Shown here: one piece after another, positions 9,518-19,114 of the stretch
How the letters are laid out: every line of letters begins with the position of its first letter
Position numbering within the stretch: position 1 is the stretch's first letter
Assembly (NCBI RefSeq): GCF_002000025.1
Contig: NZ_MUZV01000003.1
Coordinates: 62,001 to 126,000, forward strand
Reading direction: 5' to 3'
Source: Cognaticolwellia aestuarii
Lineage (GTDB): Bacteria; Pseudomonadota; Gammaproteobacteria; Enterobacterales; Alteromonadaceae
Length of the DNA stretch: 64,000 nucleotides
Notes under the pieces: model-generated
The model's input: the letters and a program-made list of their open reading frames with translations, nothing else
Database searches by the model: none
What the model was told of the DNA's origin: nothing
Translations under genes and position numbers: made by a program

Positions 9518-10474
9518 TTAACAATAACCGAATGACATTAATTTATCATAGCGGCTTTCAATTAATTCTTCATTTGAAAGCTTATCAAGCTCAGCCAGAT
9601 CGGCTTTTAATGCCTGCTTAAGAAATGCAGCCATTTGGTCCATATCACGGTGAGCGCCGCCTAATGGCTCTTCAACAACACTGTCAATTAGCTCGAGTTC
9701 TTTAATACGTTTTGCGGTAATCCCCATAGCCTCAGCTGCTGTTGGCGCTTTTTCTGCCGTTTTCCATAAAATTGACGCACAACCTTCAGGAGAAATGACC
9801 GAGTAAGTTGAATACTCAAGCATGTTAACTTTATCACCAACACCAATAGCCAATGCACCGCCTGAACCACCTTCACCAATAACAGTGCAAATAATCGGTA
9901 CATTTAAACGAGACATGACTTTTAAGTTCATCGCAATAGCTTCACTTTGGCCGCGCTCTTCTGCGCCAATGCCTGGGTAGGCACCCGGTGTGTCGATGAA
10001 AGTTATAATAGGCATTTTAAAACGCTCTGCCATTTTCATTAAGCGTAAAGCTTTACGGTATCCTTCAGGGCGCGGCATACCAAAATTACGTTTAACTTTT
10101 TCATTGGTTGAGCGACCCTTTTGATGACCAATAACCATCACAGGGCGACCATCTAAACGCGCAGTACCACCAACAATGGCACGATCATCAGCATAAGCTC
10201 TATCACCTGCTAATTCATCGAATTCGGTAAATATACGTGGTAAATAATCTAACGTATATGGACGTTGAGGATGACGGGCAACCCGAGCGGTTTGCCATGG
10301 GTCTAAACCAGAGAAAATCTTTTTAGTAAGCTCATTATTTTTCTCTCGTAACTGAGAAATTTGCTCTTCTAAATCAAGATCTAGTTCTTGGCCATTGTTG
10401 ACCAATTGTAATTCTTCAATTTTCGCTTCAAGTTCCGCAATTGGAAGCTCAAAATCTAAAAAATTTAATGACAT
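9518..10474 (-). CDS. accA: Acetyl-CoA carboxylase carboxyltransferase subunit alpha
   Basis: A 318-aa subunit that, with AccD, transfers carboxyl from biotin to acetyl-CoA to make malonyl-CoA for fatty-acid synthesis. Family segments include [11 protein letters not shown] at the start, [33 protein letters not shown] near residues 150-172, and [13 protein letters not shown] set the start at 10474 (MSLNFLDFE), which gives the usual length and has AGGTAAG nine bases upstream, rather than an in-frame codon 14 residues earlier. It lies 50 bp downstream of dnaE, in the classic dnaE-accA order, and a terminator follows. Confidence 0.96.
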   Translation of the reverse strand: MSLNFLDFELPIAELEAKIEELQLVNNGQELDLDLEEQISQLREKNNELTKKIFSGLDPWQTARVARHPQRPYTLDYLPRIFTEFDELAGDRAYADDRAIVGGTARLDGRPVMVIGHQKGRSTNEKVKRNFGMPRPEGYRKALRLMKMAERFKMPIITFIDTPGAYPGIGAEERGQSEAIAMNLKVMSRLNVPIICTVIGEGGSGGALAIGVGDKVNMLEYSTYSVISPEGCASILWKTAEKAPTAAEAMGITAKRIKELELIDSVVEEPLGGAHRDMDQMAAFLKQALKADLAELDKLSNEELIESRYDKLMSFGYC

Positions 10475-10526
10475 ATGATTATTCTTACCTATGTTGTCTC
10501 TGCATAACGTTATCAATAAACGCTAT

Positions 10527-13500
10527 CTATTTAAATTTTAATTCGACTTGCTCATCACCCAAGAGGGTTTTCAAATCGTATAATAGCTGGTCGCTTGGCG
10601 ATACACGCCACTGTACCCCTAACTCTAGCATACCTTGCGCTTCATCTCTTTGATAAAAAACGCGAACGGGGCAAATCCCTTCTTTATAAGGTGTTAACAC
10701 CTGTGTAAATTGCTCTATAAAGCGTCCCGAGAGCTGATTTTTATTGACTTGTAAATCCAATGAGGCGACATAATTCTCACGAGCATCGGCTATCGTCATA
10801 ATATCTCGGGCGGTCATTGTAATACCCCCAGAGTAATCATCAAAGCTGACCTGTCCGCTACAGACTAAAATAGCATCAGAAACAAGCAATTCTGCAAATC
10901 TATCATAGTCATCTGGAAATAAACGTATATCCATGCGAGCACTTTTATCGTCAAGTGTTACTAACGCCCAACGCCGACCACGTTTATTAACTAATACCCG
11001 CACGCCTAGCACTAAACCAACCGCCACGGTTGTTTTATCTTTATTTGTCGGTTGTAAACTCACTAAACGACCAGTGGCGTAACGCTTAATTTCACTTAAA
11101 TAGCGATTGATAGGATGACCGGTTAAATATAACCCCAAGGTTTCCTTTTCACCATCAAGCCATTGTTGTTCAGGCCACATAGGTACATTTTTAAAGGCCT
11201 GCCGATTATCTTCTGGCTCTTCGTTAATCAAACCAAATAAATCATTTTGCCCGATAGCTTGCGCTTTTGCATGTTGCTCTGCCGCTTTTAATGCTTCAGG
11301 CAATGATTCAAATAATGCTGCGCGATGTGGTCCTGATTCCGTTTTCGGCCCCAGTGCATCCATAGCTCCCGCTTTTATGAGTTTTTCTAATACTCGCTTA
11401 TTGGTTTTCTTGGTATCAACACGAGCACAAAAATCAAATAAGTCTACAAATTCACCATCATTTTCACGTGCCGCTATGATTGCTTCTATCGGCCCTTCAC
11501 CGACACCTTTAATAGCACCGATGCCATAAATAATTTGATCTTGTTCATTGACGGTAAATTTATATTGGCCGCTATTAACATCGGGCGGTAATAAATCTAA
11601 GCCCATGTTTTCACACTCATCAACTAAGGTGACAATTTTTTCGGTGTTATCCATATCGGCAGACATTACCGCGGCCATAAACGGTGCAGGGAAGTGGGTT
11701 TTCATCCACAGTGTTTGATATGACACTAATGCATAAGCAGCAGAATGTGATTTGTTAAAGCCATAACCGGCAAATTTTTCAACTAAATCAAAAATTTTCA
11801 TTGCCAGTTCGCCATCAACACCACGCTTGATAGCACCCGCTTCAAAACCGGCACGTTGCTTCGCCATTTCTTCCGGTTTTTTCTTACCCATAGCACGCCG
11901 TAACATGTCGGCACCACCAAGTGAGTAACCTGCTAGTACCTGTGCTATTTGCATAACCTGCTCTTGATACAAAATAATGCCGTAGGTCGGCTCAAGAATC
12001 GGTTTTAAGTCTATATGCTGCCAGGTTTCATCTGGGTAACTGATCGCTTCACGGCCATGTTTTCGTTCGATAAAGTTATCAACCATGCCCGATTGCAAAG
12101 GCCCTGGCCTAAATAAGGCCACCAGTGCGATAATATCTTCAAAACAATCCGGTTTAAGCTTTGCTATTAGCGACTTCATACCGCTAGATTCAAGCTGGAA
12201 AACCGCCGTCGTTTCTGATTTTAATAATACTTTAAAGCTGGCTTTATCTTCGAGATCAATGGCAGCGATATTGATGGGTTCTTTGCCTTCTCTTAATAAC
12301 TTTGCATCTGCCATTTCAATGGCCCACTGCAAAATAGTTAAGGTGCGCAGACCAAGAAAGTCAAACTTGACTAACCCAGCGTCTTCCACATCATTTTTAT
12401 CAAACTGAGTGACCGGGTTATTGCCTTCTTCGTCACAATAAAGTGGTGCAAAGTCAGTAATAGTTGTAGGAGAAATAACCACACCACCGGCATGTTTACC
12501 GGCGTTTCGTGTCGTGCCTTCTAAGATACGACACATATCAATTAAATCTTTGACGTCGCTATCTTGGGCGTACACTTCTGGTAATTTGGGCTCTTCTTCA
12601 AAGGCTTTAGCTAAGGTCATACCCGGTGTTGGTGGAATAAGTTTTGATATCCGATCAACAAAACCATAAGGATGCCCCAACACACGACCGACATCACGAA
12701 TAACCGCTTTAGCAGCCATAGTACCAAAGGTAATAATTTGTGATACCGCGTCACGACCATAAAGTTCAGCAACGTGATCAATAACCTCATCGCGCCTATC
12801 CATACAAAAGTCGATATCAAAATCCGGCATCGAAACACGTTCAGGGTTAAGAAAACGTTCGAACAGCAGGTCATATTCAAGCGGATCAAGGTCGGTAATT
12901 TTTTGGGCATAAGCTACCAACGAGCCGGCACCTGAACCACGACCAGGGCCTACCGGTATATTGTTATCTTTACTCCACTGAATAAACTCCATAACAATCA
13001 GGAAGTAGCCCGGGAACCCCATATTGTTAACAACTTCTAATTCTATTGCTAAACGCTCATCATAGGGCTTTCTTTTTTCAGCAAAGTCAGGTGCATCTTT
13101 ATCAAATAAAAACTCTAATCGCTCTTGTAAGCCTTCTTCCGATACCTTAACTAAGTAATCTTCTATTGATAGCCCTTCTGTTGGAAAGTCAGGTAAAACA
13201 TACTCACCTAAACGCACTGTAACGTTACAACGCTTAGCAATTTCTACTGAGTTAGCGAGTGCTTCTGGAATATCAGCAAACAACTCGAGCATTTCGTCTT
13301 CGCTGCGCAAGTATTGCTCTTTAGAGTATTTTTTCGGTCGCCGTTTATCATCAAGCGTGTAACCATCATGAATGGCAACACGTATTTCATGAGCATCAAA
13401 GTCATCAGGACTTAAAAACATCACTTCATTCGTTGCTACCACCGGTAAATCATGACTCGTCGCTAATGCTAAAGCCAAGTGCAGGTAATTTTCTTCGTCA

Positions 13501-14081
13501 CTACGGCCCGTGCGAATTAACTCAAGATAAAAACAATCAGGGAAATATTGCTGATAAAATGCGACCATTTGCTCAGCAAATTCACTATTACCTTTGAGCA
13601 AGGCTTTACCGATATCACCTTCTCGGCCACCCGATAATAGAATTAAGCCTTCAGCGTGTTCAATTAACCAATCGCGGTCTATCACCGCTTTGCCTTGAAT
13701 ATGGCCTCGTAAATAGGCTTTAGAGATTAATTCTGTCAGGTTTTTATAACCTGCATTATTAGTGGTTAATACCACTAAGCGTGATAATTCGTTTTCTAAC
13801 GCTGCGCTTTTTACCCAAAAATCACAACCTATAATAGGCTTTATACCCGCGCCATGTGCAGCATGGTAGTATTTAACTAAACCACATAAATTGGTTTGAT
13901 CAGTCAGTGCTAAGGCTGGCATGTTTAAATCAGCGGCGCGAGCAACTATTGGCTTAACTTTTTTTAAGCCGTCAGACATAGAATAATCACTATGTATTCT
14001 TAGATGTATAAATTTAGGATCATTAACCACTGTTGCTTGGCATGATTCAGTCGTAGGGATTGGGAGATCAGATTCAGACAT
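10527..14081 (-). CDS. dnaE: DNA polymerase III subunit alpha
   Basis: A 1184-aa replicative polymerase catalytic subunit. Domains in order: an N-terminal PHP domain (residues about 22-200, starting [18 protein letters not shown]), the palm and fingers with [15 protein letters not shown] and the catalytic [15 protein letters not shown] near residues 415-430, a further catalytic Asp in [11 protein letters not shown], a helix-hairpin-helix region ([16 protein letters not shown]), and an OB-fold tRNA_anti region before the C-terminal tau-binding tail. It is close to the E. coli length (1160 aa). It begins eight bases after rnhB ends, indicating translational and transcriptional coupling. Confidence 0.97.
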   Translation of the reverse strand: MSESDLPIPTTESCQATVVNDPKFIHLRIHSDYSMSDGLKKVKPIVARAADLNMPALALTDQTNLCGLVKYYHAAHGAGIKPIIGCDFWVKSAALENELSRLVVLTTNNAGYKNLTELISKAYLRGHIQGKAVIDRDWLIEHAEGLILLSGGREGDIGKALLKGNSEFAEQMVAFYQQYFPDCFYLELIRTGRSDEENYLHLALALATSHDLPVVATNEVMFLSPDDFDAHEIRVAIHDGYTLDDKRRPKKYSKEQYLRSEDEMLELFADIPEALANSVEIAKRCNVTVRLGEYVLPDFPTEGLSIEDYLVKVSEEGLQERLEFLFDKDAPDFAEKRKPYDERLAIELEVVNNMGFPGYFLIVMEFIQWSKDNNIPVGPGRGSGAGSLVAYAQKITDLDPLEYDLLFERFLNPERVSMPDFDIDFCMDRRDEVIDHVAELYGRDAVSQIITFGTMAAKAVIRDVGRVLGHPYGFVDRISKLIPPTPGMTLAKAFEEEPKLPEVYAQDSDVKDLIDMCRILEGTTRNAGKHAGGVVISPTTITDFAPLYCDEEGNNPVTQFDKNDVEDAGLVKFDFLGLRTLTILQWAIEMADAKLLREGKEPINIAAIDLEDKASFKVLLKSETTAVFQLESSGMKSLIAKLKPDCFEDIIALVALFRPGPLQSGMVDNFIERKHGREAISYPDETWQHIDLKPILEPTYGIILYQEQVMQIAQVLAGYSLGGADMLRRAMGKKKPEEMAKQRAGFEAGAIKRGVDGELAMKIFDLVEKFAGYGFNKSHSAAYALVSYQTLWMKTHFPAPFMAAVMSADMDNTEKIVTLVDECENMGLDLLPPDVNSGQYKFTVNEQDQIIYGIGAIKGVGEGPIEAIIAARENDGEFVDLFDFCARVDTKKTNKRVLEKLIKAGAMDALGPKTESGPHRAALFESLPEALKAAEQHAKAQAIGQNDLFGLINEEPEDNRQAFKNVPMWPEQQWLDGEKETLGLYLTGHPINRYLSEIKRYATGRLVSLQPTNKDKTTVAVGLVLGVRVLVNKRGRRWALVTLDDKSARMDIRLFPDDYDRFAELLVSDAILVCSGQVSFDDYSGGITMTARDIMTIADARENYVASLDLQVNKNQLSGRFIEQFTQVLTPYKEGICPVRVFYQRDEAQGMLELGVQWRVSPSDQLLYDLKTLLGDEQVELKFK

Positions 14082-14089
14082 CTAGTGCT

Positions 14090-14740
14090 CTAATTATTTT
14101 TATTATGCGTTGCTGCATTAGCGAGTACATTGGCTACCGGTTTAAAACTTCTACGATAACAGTCGAGCACACCATGCTCTATAATTTTTTCTAGATGTAA
14201 CTTAGTTGGATAACCTTTATGTTGTGCGAAACCATAATAAGGATATAACTTGTCTAAAGCGATCATTTCATCGTCTCTAGCCACTTTAGCCAAAATAGAG
14301 GCAGCACTAATTTCTGCAACTCGCGCATCTCCTTTAACAACACTTTGACAAGCAATGACGCCTCCGTCATGAGCAAATGTTGGACAGCGGTTACCATCAA
14401 CGAGAACGTAGTCAGGTAGTACAGCTAGCCCCTGCACTGCTCGTTGCATAGCAAGCATAGTAGCGTGGAGAATATTAAGGGTGTCTATTTCTTCAGGCGA
14501 CGCACGACCAATTGACCAAGCAATTGCTCGTTGTTTAATTTCTACCGATAATAACTGTCTTTTTTTATCTGACAGTTTCTTTGAGTCCATTAAGCCTTCG
14601 ATTGGGTTATCGGGATCTAATATCACCGCAGCGGTGACCACGTCACCAACCAAAGGACCTCGCCCAACTTCATCAACACCGGCAACACAATAGGCGACAG
14701 GGTATTCAAATGGTTCAAATGTTTTTTTTACAGCAGGCAT
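14090..14740 (-). CDS. rnhB: Ribonuclease HII
   Basis: A 216-aa endonuclease that cuts the RNA strand of RNA-DNA hybrids and nicks at misincorporated ribonucleotides. The acidic catalytic residues lie in [17 protein letters not shown] (residues about 19-35, the DEVGRG signature), in LVDGNRCP and near [15 protein letters not shown], where the SILAKV block is diagnostic of HII. Length is usual. It sits between lpxB and dnaE with short gaps (about 18 and 8 bp), as in E. coli. Confidence 0.95.
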   Translation of the reverse strand: MPAVKKTFEPFEYPVAYCVAGVDEVGRGPLVGDVVTAAVILDPDNPIEGLMDSKKLSDKKRQLLSVEIKQRAIAWSIGRASPEEIDTLNILHATMLAMQRAVQGLAVLPDYVLVDGNRCPTFAHDGGVIACQSVVKGDARVAEISAASILAKVARDDEMIALDKLYPYYGFAQHKGYPTKLHLEKIIEHGVLDCYRRSFKPVANVLANAATHNKNN

Positions 14741-14758
14741 AATTACTCTGATTCAATA

Positions 14759-15907
14759 TTATAATAAGTCGATTACGGCTTTAGCTGCTTGCTCACTCGC
14801 ATTTTGCTTAAGCATTAAATGAATATCAGTATAGGCTTGGTTCAAAGCTGATTGATCTTCAAACATTCGTTCTTCAACTAACGGTAAAATATTGTCGACG
14901 GTGACTTTACCTTGCAGTAGTTCTGGCACCAAACTTTTATTAGCAAGTAAATTAGGTAATGAAAACCACTTCAGCTTCACGAAACCTTTAAACATATGAT
15001 ATGTCAAAGGGTTAAACTTATAACAAATTACCATAGGGCGTTTTATTAAGGCCGCCTCTAGCGTTACTGTCCCTGAAGCTGTTAATAAACAATCACTAGC
15101 AGCCATGACTTGTTGCGTTTTACCGACAATAACGCTCAAAGGTAATTCAGGTGCTATTTTTTCATGCAGTTGACGAAATTGTGCTGCCCTTTTTTCACTG
15201 ACCATAGGAACAACAAATTTCAGCTTTGAAGATTGAGCTTGCTTACTTTCAAGCAGTTTTTTGGCTGTTTGTAAAAAAGGAGCAACTAATCGAGATAATT
15301 CGCCTCCTCTACTACCAGGCATCAGTGCTAATATTTTTGCTGACTCTGATAAACCAAGTGCCTCTCGCGCAAGTAACTTATCAGAGACTAACGGGATATC
15401 ATCAGCAAGTGAGTGGCCAACAAAGGTACAAGGTATTTGATGCTTATCATAAAATGCTTTTTCAAAAGGCAGTAATGACAACACCATGTTAGTGGCTTTG
15501 GCTATTTTAAAGACACGTTTTTCACGCCATGCCCAAACTGATGGGCTGACATAATGTACTGTTTTTATCCCTTGAGCCTTTAATGTTCCTTCCAAAGTAA
15601 TATTAAAGTCAGGTGCATCAATACCAATAAAAACATTCGGTTTATTGGCAATAAAGTATTCACCCAAGGATTTTCTAATATGTAATAAGCGACGAAGCCT
15701 ACCCAGCACTTCAAACACGCCCATTACCGATAGCTCTTCCATATCAAACAAGCTATCAAAGCCTAACGCTAACATTTTAGGACCACCAATACCGACAAAC
15801 TTTGCATTAGGGTGACTAAGCTTAAGTTGCTGCATTAAACCAGCGCCTAAGGTGTCGCCGGAGTGTTCACCAACGACAATAGCGAATATAATTTCAGGTT
15901 GATTCAT
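14759..15907 (-). CDS. lpxB: Lipid-A-disaccharide synthase
   Basis: A 382-aa peripheral inner-membrane glycosyltransferase (GT-B fold, family GT19) that condenses UDP-2,3-diacylglucosamine with lipid X to form the lipid A disaccharide. The N-terminal GEHSGDTLGAGLMQ motif, SVWAWREKR near residue 128, LMPGSRGGELSRL near residue 195 and TASGTVTLEAAL near residue 275 are the conserved blocks. It follows lpxA after about 60 bp, completing lpxD-fabZ-lpxA-lpxB. Confidence 0.96.
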   Translation of the reverse strand: MNQPEIIFAIVVGEHSGDTLGAGLMQQLKLSHPNAKFVGIGGPKMLALGFDSLFDMEELSVMGVFEVLGRLRRLLHIRKSLGEYFIANKPNVFIGIDAPDFNITLEGTLKAQGIKTVHYVSPSVWAWREKRVFKIAKATNMVLSLLPFEKAFYDKHQIPCTFVGHSLADDIPLVSDKLLAREALGLSESAKILALMPGSRGGELSRLVAPFLQTAKKLLESKQAQSSKLKFVVPMVSEKRAAQFRQLHEKIAPELPLSVIVGKTQQVMAASDCLLTASGTVTLEAALIKRPMVICYKFNPLTYHMFKGFVKLKWFSLPNLLANKSLVPELLQGKVTVDNILPLVEERMFEDQSALNQAYTDIHLMLKQNASEQAAKAVIDLL

Positions 15908-15968
15908 ATTTTGACTAATAGATTTTTATCGGCCATTAAAGCCTGTGTGGTTGCTTTGCTCACAAAAA

Positions 15969-16757
15969 TTAACGGATAATGCCACGACTAGAGTTTTTGA
16001 TGAAGTCGCTGAAAAAGCCCAACTCAACCATATTTCCGTCTAAACTCGCAATTTTATCCATGGCTTCATCAATAGTTAAACCTTGACGATAAACAGCTTT
16101 GTATGCGCGTTTGATATTCAAAATAACCGCTTTATCAAAACCGCGACGTTTTAAGCCTTCACTGTTAAGACCAAAAGGTTTTGCCGGTTGGCCTGAGGCC
16201 ATGACATAAGGTGGAATGTCTTTAAGAATTAACGAATTGGCGCCAACAAAACAATGGTCACCAATATGGCAAAATTGATGAACACCCGTCATACCACCAA
16301 TAATTGCATGGTCACCAACGTGCACATGACCTGCAATAGATGCACCATTTGCCATGATACAGTGGCTTCCCACCATGCAGTCATGGGCAATATGGGTGTA
16401 TGCCATAAATAAGTTATTGCTGCCAATTTGCGTTAAGCTATTGTCTTGGATAGTACCACGGTGAACGGTGCAATATTCACGGAAAGTATTGTTATCTCCA
16501 ATCACCAGTTCAGTAGGCTCACCTGCATATTTTAAATCTTGGCAATCTTCACCAATAGACGCAAACTGAAAAATTCGATTGCCTTTACCCAGTGTCGTTG
16601 GTCCATTAATGACTACATGTGAACTAATATGACAATCATCACCAATAACGACGTTAGCGGCTATATAAGTCCACGGGCCTATTTTGACGTTGTTACCAAT
16701 AACCGCGCCATCTTCAATAATCGCTTGCGGGTGAATTAATGATGTTGAATTATCCAT
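15969..16757 (-). CDS. lpxA: Acyl-ACP--UDP-N-acetylglucosamine O-acyltransferase
   Basis: The first enzyme of lipid A synthesis, transferring 3-hydroxyacyl from ACP to UDP-GlcNAc. Hexapeptide repeats (I-x-G-x-N/D-x type) from residue 10 to about 185 form the left-handed beta helix, and the catalytic-type His lies in YTHIAHDCMVGSHC near residue 125. I placed the start at 16757 (MDNSTSLIHPQA), giving 262 aa, the same as E. coli; it directly abuts the fabZ stop. An upstream in-frame codon seven residues earlier would overlap fabZ. The C-terminal helical part (residues about 190-262) is intact. Confidence 0.96.
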   Translation of the reverse strand: MDNSTSLIHPQAIIEDGAVIGNNVKIGPWTYIAANVVIGDDCHISSHVVINGPTTLGKGNRIFQFASIGEDCQDLKYAGEPTELVIGDNNTFREYCTVHRGTIQDNSLTQIGSNNLFMAYTHIAHDCMVGSHCIMANGASIAGHVHVGDHAIIGGMTGVHQFCHIGDHCFVGANSLILKDIPPYVMASGQPAKPFGLNSEGLKRRGFDKAVILNIKRAYKAVYRQGLTIDEAMDKIASLDGNMVELGFFSDFIKNSSRGIIR

Positions 16758-16758
16758 A

Positions 16759-17211
16759 TTATATTGCTCTTCTTGCACACATTAGGTCAGCAGAGCATAC
16801 TACTTTGCCATCAACTCTTGCTTCGCCATAAAATTTCCACATACCACGACGCTCTTTAACAAACTCTAAATGTAAATGCATGGTATCACCAGGGTGAACA
16901 GGCTTTTTAAATTTAGCTTTATCTATTGATGCGAATAGAAACAGCTCACCGTCACTTTGATCTTCCACAGACTTGAAGCCAAGTATGCCACTTGCCTGAG
17001 CAAGCGCTTCGAGAATAAGCACACCTGGGAAAATAGAGTAACTCGGAAAATGGCCCATAAAAGCGGGTTCATTAACCGTGACATTTTTTATCGCATGGAT
17101 TGATTTCCCTGGCGTATAATCAAGCACTCTATCGACTAATAAAAACGGATAACGATGCGGAATAAGTGTTTTAATTTCTTCGATATCAATAATGTTATTT
17201 TGAGAATCCAA
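16759..17211 (-). CDS. fabZ: 3-hydroxyacyl-ACP dehydratase FabZ
   Basis: A 150-aa hotdog-fold dehydratase of type II fatty-acid synthesis. The signature [14 protein letters not shown] is near residues 16-29. The active-site His and Glu lie in [18 protein letters not shown] (residues about 53-70). It is placed between lpxD and lpxA, where fabZ and LpxA/LpxD compete for the 3-hydroxyacyl-ACP pool. Spacing to lpxA is about one base, so translation is probably coupled. Confidence 0.96.
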   Translation of the reverse strand: MDSQNNIIDIEEIKTLIPHRYPFLLVDRVLDYTPGKSIHAIKNVTVNEPAFMGHFPSYSIFPGVLILEALAQASGILGFKSVEDQSDGELFLFASIDKAKFKKPVHPGDTMHLHLEFVKERRGMWKFYGEARVDGKVVCSADLMCARRAI

Positions 17212-17251
17212 AATTCTTCCTCTTTTTACTTAACTATGGCGAGAGCTTACG

Positions 17252-18277
17252 CTAGTTTTTTAAAGCGTCTATGTCTTTTTCTACAGTAATTAAACGTTTA
17301 GTTAACGACTCAAGCTTTTTAATTCTAGCATTGTTTTTATGCCATTCTTTATTTGGCTGACAAGGCATACCTGATGAGTAAACACCGGGCTCAGATATCG
17401 CTTTTGTTACCATGGTCATCCCGGTAAATACACAGCCATCCGTAATACTGATATGGCCATTTATGCCTACTAGACCAGCAATCACGCAGTTTTTACCAAC
17501 TTCTGTACTACCTGCAATAACACTACATGCGGCAATAGCGGTATTTTCGCCGATCACTACATTATGAGCAATCTGTATTTGATTATCTAAAATAACACCA
17601 TTGTGAATAATCGTGTTACCTAAAGCACCCCGGTCAATGGTCGTACTCGCACCAATTTCAACATTGTCACCAATAACAACTGTACCCAATTGCGGTATTT
17701 TAACCCAGCTGCCTTTATTATTTGCATAGCCAAAACCATCGGCACCAATAACGGTATTAGCATGAACTAAACATTGCTCGCCAATCTCTACACCATGATA
17801 AATACTTACATTAGACCACAAGGTAGAGTTAGCACCGATTTGAGCGGCAACACCAATAAAGCTGCCAGCGCCTATACTAACACCATCAGCAATATTAGCA
17901 CCGGTTTCAATCACAGCATTTGCCCCGATGGTAACCCCCTCTCCCAACATAACGCCATCAGCGATAACGGCACTAGGGTGAATACTCTTGGCCGGCTTAG
18001 GTGTAGTATCAAGCAACTGAGCAACTAAAGCGTAACCCATATAAGGGTTATCCATCACTAAAGCATTGGTTTTACATAAGTCAGCCTGAGCCTTTGTGAT
18101 AATAACAGCGCTAGCTTGAGTAGTAGCTAACTGAGTACTGTATTTACTATTAGCTAAGAAGGCAATTTGTCCTGAGGTTGCAGAAGTTAAGGTGGCAATA
18201 CTTGATATTTCACATTGCTCGTCGCCGATAACAGCCGCGCCTATTTTGTTTGCAATATCTGCAAGGGTGTAACTCAT
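17252..18277 (-). CDS. lpxD: UDP-3-O-(3-hydroxyacyl)glucosamine N-acyltransferase
   Basis: A 341-aa enzyme adding the second hydroxyacyl chain in lipid A synthesis. An N-terminal UDP-binding domain (residues 1-95) is followed by about ten turns of hexapeptide repeats (residues about 100-300). The conserved His lies in NQIQIAHNVVIG near residue 240. The C-terminal helix (ARIKKLESLTKRL) is typical. It lies 40 bp upstream of fabZ and is separated from the ompH-like gene by about 180 bp that contain a strong hairpin. Confidence 0.95.
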   Translation of the reverse strand: MSYTLADIANKIGAAVIGDEQCEISSIATLTSATSGQIAFLANSKYSTQLATTQASAVIITKAQADLCKTNALVMDNPYMGYALVAQLLDTTPKPAKSIHPSAVIADGVMLGEGVTIGANAVIETGANIADGVSIGAGSFIGVAAQIGANSTLWSNVSIYHGVEIGEQCLVHANTVIGADGFGYANNKGSWVKIPQLGTVVIGDNVEIGASTTIDRGALGNTIIHNGVILDNQIQIAHNVVIGENTAIAACSVIAGSTEVGKNCVIAGLVGINGHISITDGCVFTGMTMVTKAISEPGVYSSGMPCQPNKEWHKNNARIKKLESLTKRLITVEKDIDALKN

Positions 18278-18359
18278 AAGTATAAACTTCTTTTAATGGT
18301 ATCTAATTGCTATAAGCATAGATTTAAAGAAAAGCGCTTGCCACTTAAGGGCTAAACGC

Positions 18360-18389
18360 AATATTCCGAATCAATAGATTCGGAATATT
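18360..18389 (-). repeat. Strong hairpin between ompH and lpxD
   Basis: A perfect 13-bp inverted repeat (18360-18372 with 18377-18389) around a 4-nt loop, with ATTCCGAATC as its core. Neither strand has a run of U after it (the minus strand continues GCGTTTAGC), so it is not a classical terminator. It may be an RNA-processing or attenuation element inside the operon. Confidence 0.6.
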
Positions 18390-18455
18390 TAAATAGACGA
18401 GAAAGCAAAGAAATAAAGCATTGCTGGCTTTATTCCTATTGCCTAACACAAGTTA

Positions 18456-18974
18456 TTATTTCAACTTGCTTACTTGTTCAACTACTTCTGCAGTAATAGT
18501 ATTGTCTGACTTGGCATAAACAACAGCACTTTGCTCAAGCACTAAATCGTAATTGCCTTTAGCAGCAACTTTATCAATGGCTTGACGAACAAGTGCAATG
18601 ATTTTGTTAGTTTCTTCGTTTTTACGTGTACCAGTTTTCTGTTGGAAAGCTTTACCTCTAACTTGGTAATCTTGAAAAAGCGAGCCAATTTTTTTATCAA
18701 GTTCTTCAACTTCTTTTGAACTCATTAAAGAGCCGTCACGTTTTTTCTTCTCTTGATGATATTTAATATCTTGCTCTAATTGTGCAAGTACCGCTTTCTC
18801 ATCTTTGAATTCTTCTTCCAAGCTTTTCATAACAGTAGCTGTTTGTGGGATTTTCCCCATAACTTCTTGAAAATTCACTACGCCAATTTTTTGATCTGCA
18901 GCTAATGCTGAGTTCGCTAATAAAAAGCTTGATGCTGCAGTGGCAATCACAATAGATTTAATCAATTTTTTCAA
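18456..18974 (-). CDS. skp: OmpH/Skp-family periplasmic chaperone
   Basis: A 172-aa periplasmic protein with a clear signal peptide (residues 1-25, cleavage after SALA). The mature part starts with the family segment QKIGVVNFQEVMGKIPQ. A long charged, coiled-coil-like stretch (residues about 45-125, rich in K, E and Q) forms the tentacles, and the conserved C-terminal strand YDLVLEQSAVVYA follows. Skp binds unfolded outer-membrane proteins as a trimer and delivers them to BamA, whose gene is immediately upstream in the transcript. Confidence 0.9.
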   Translation of the reverse strand: MKKLIKSIVIATAASSFLLANSALAADQKIGVVNFQEVMGKIPQTATVMKSLEEEFKDEKAVLAQLEQDIKYHQEKKKRDGSLMSSKEVEELDKKIGSLFQDYQVRGKAFQQKTGTRKNEETNKIIALVRQAIDKVAAKGNYDLVLEQSAVVYAKSDNTITAEVVEQVSKLK

Positions 18975-19114
18975 TTTTTACTCCTAAAATATTTTACAAT
19001 ATTTTTTATCTTTATTTATTATGCGGTAGTTATACCGTCTCAAGTAATTTCGTTCAAGCCTATTTGTCTAAAGAGCGCAGAATAATAGTTATTCTAGCGC
19101 TCTATTTGCTTAGA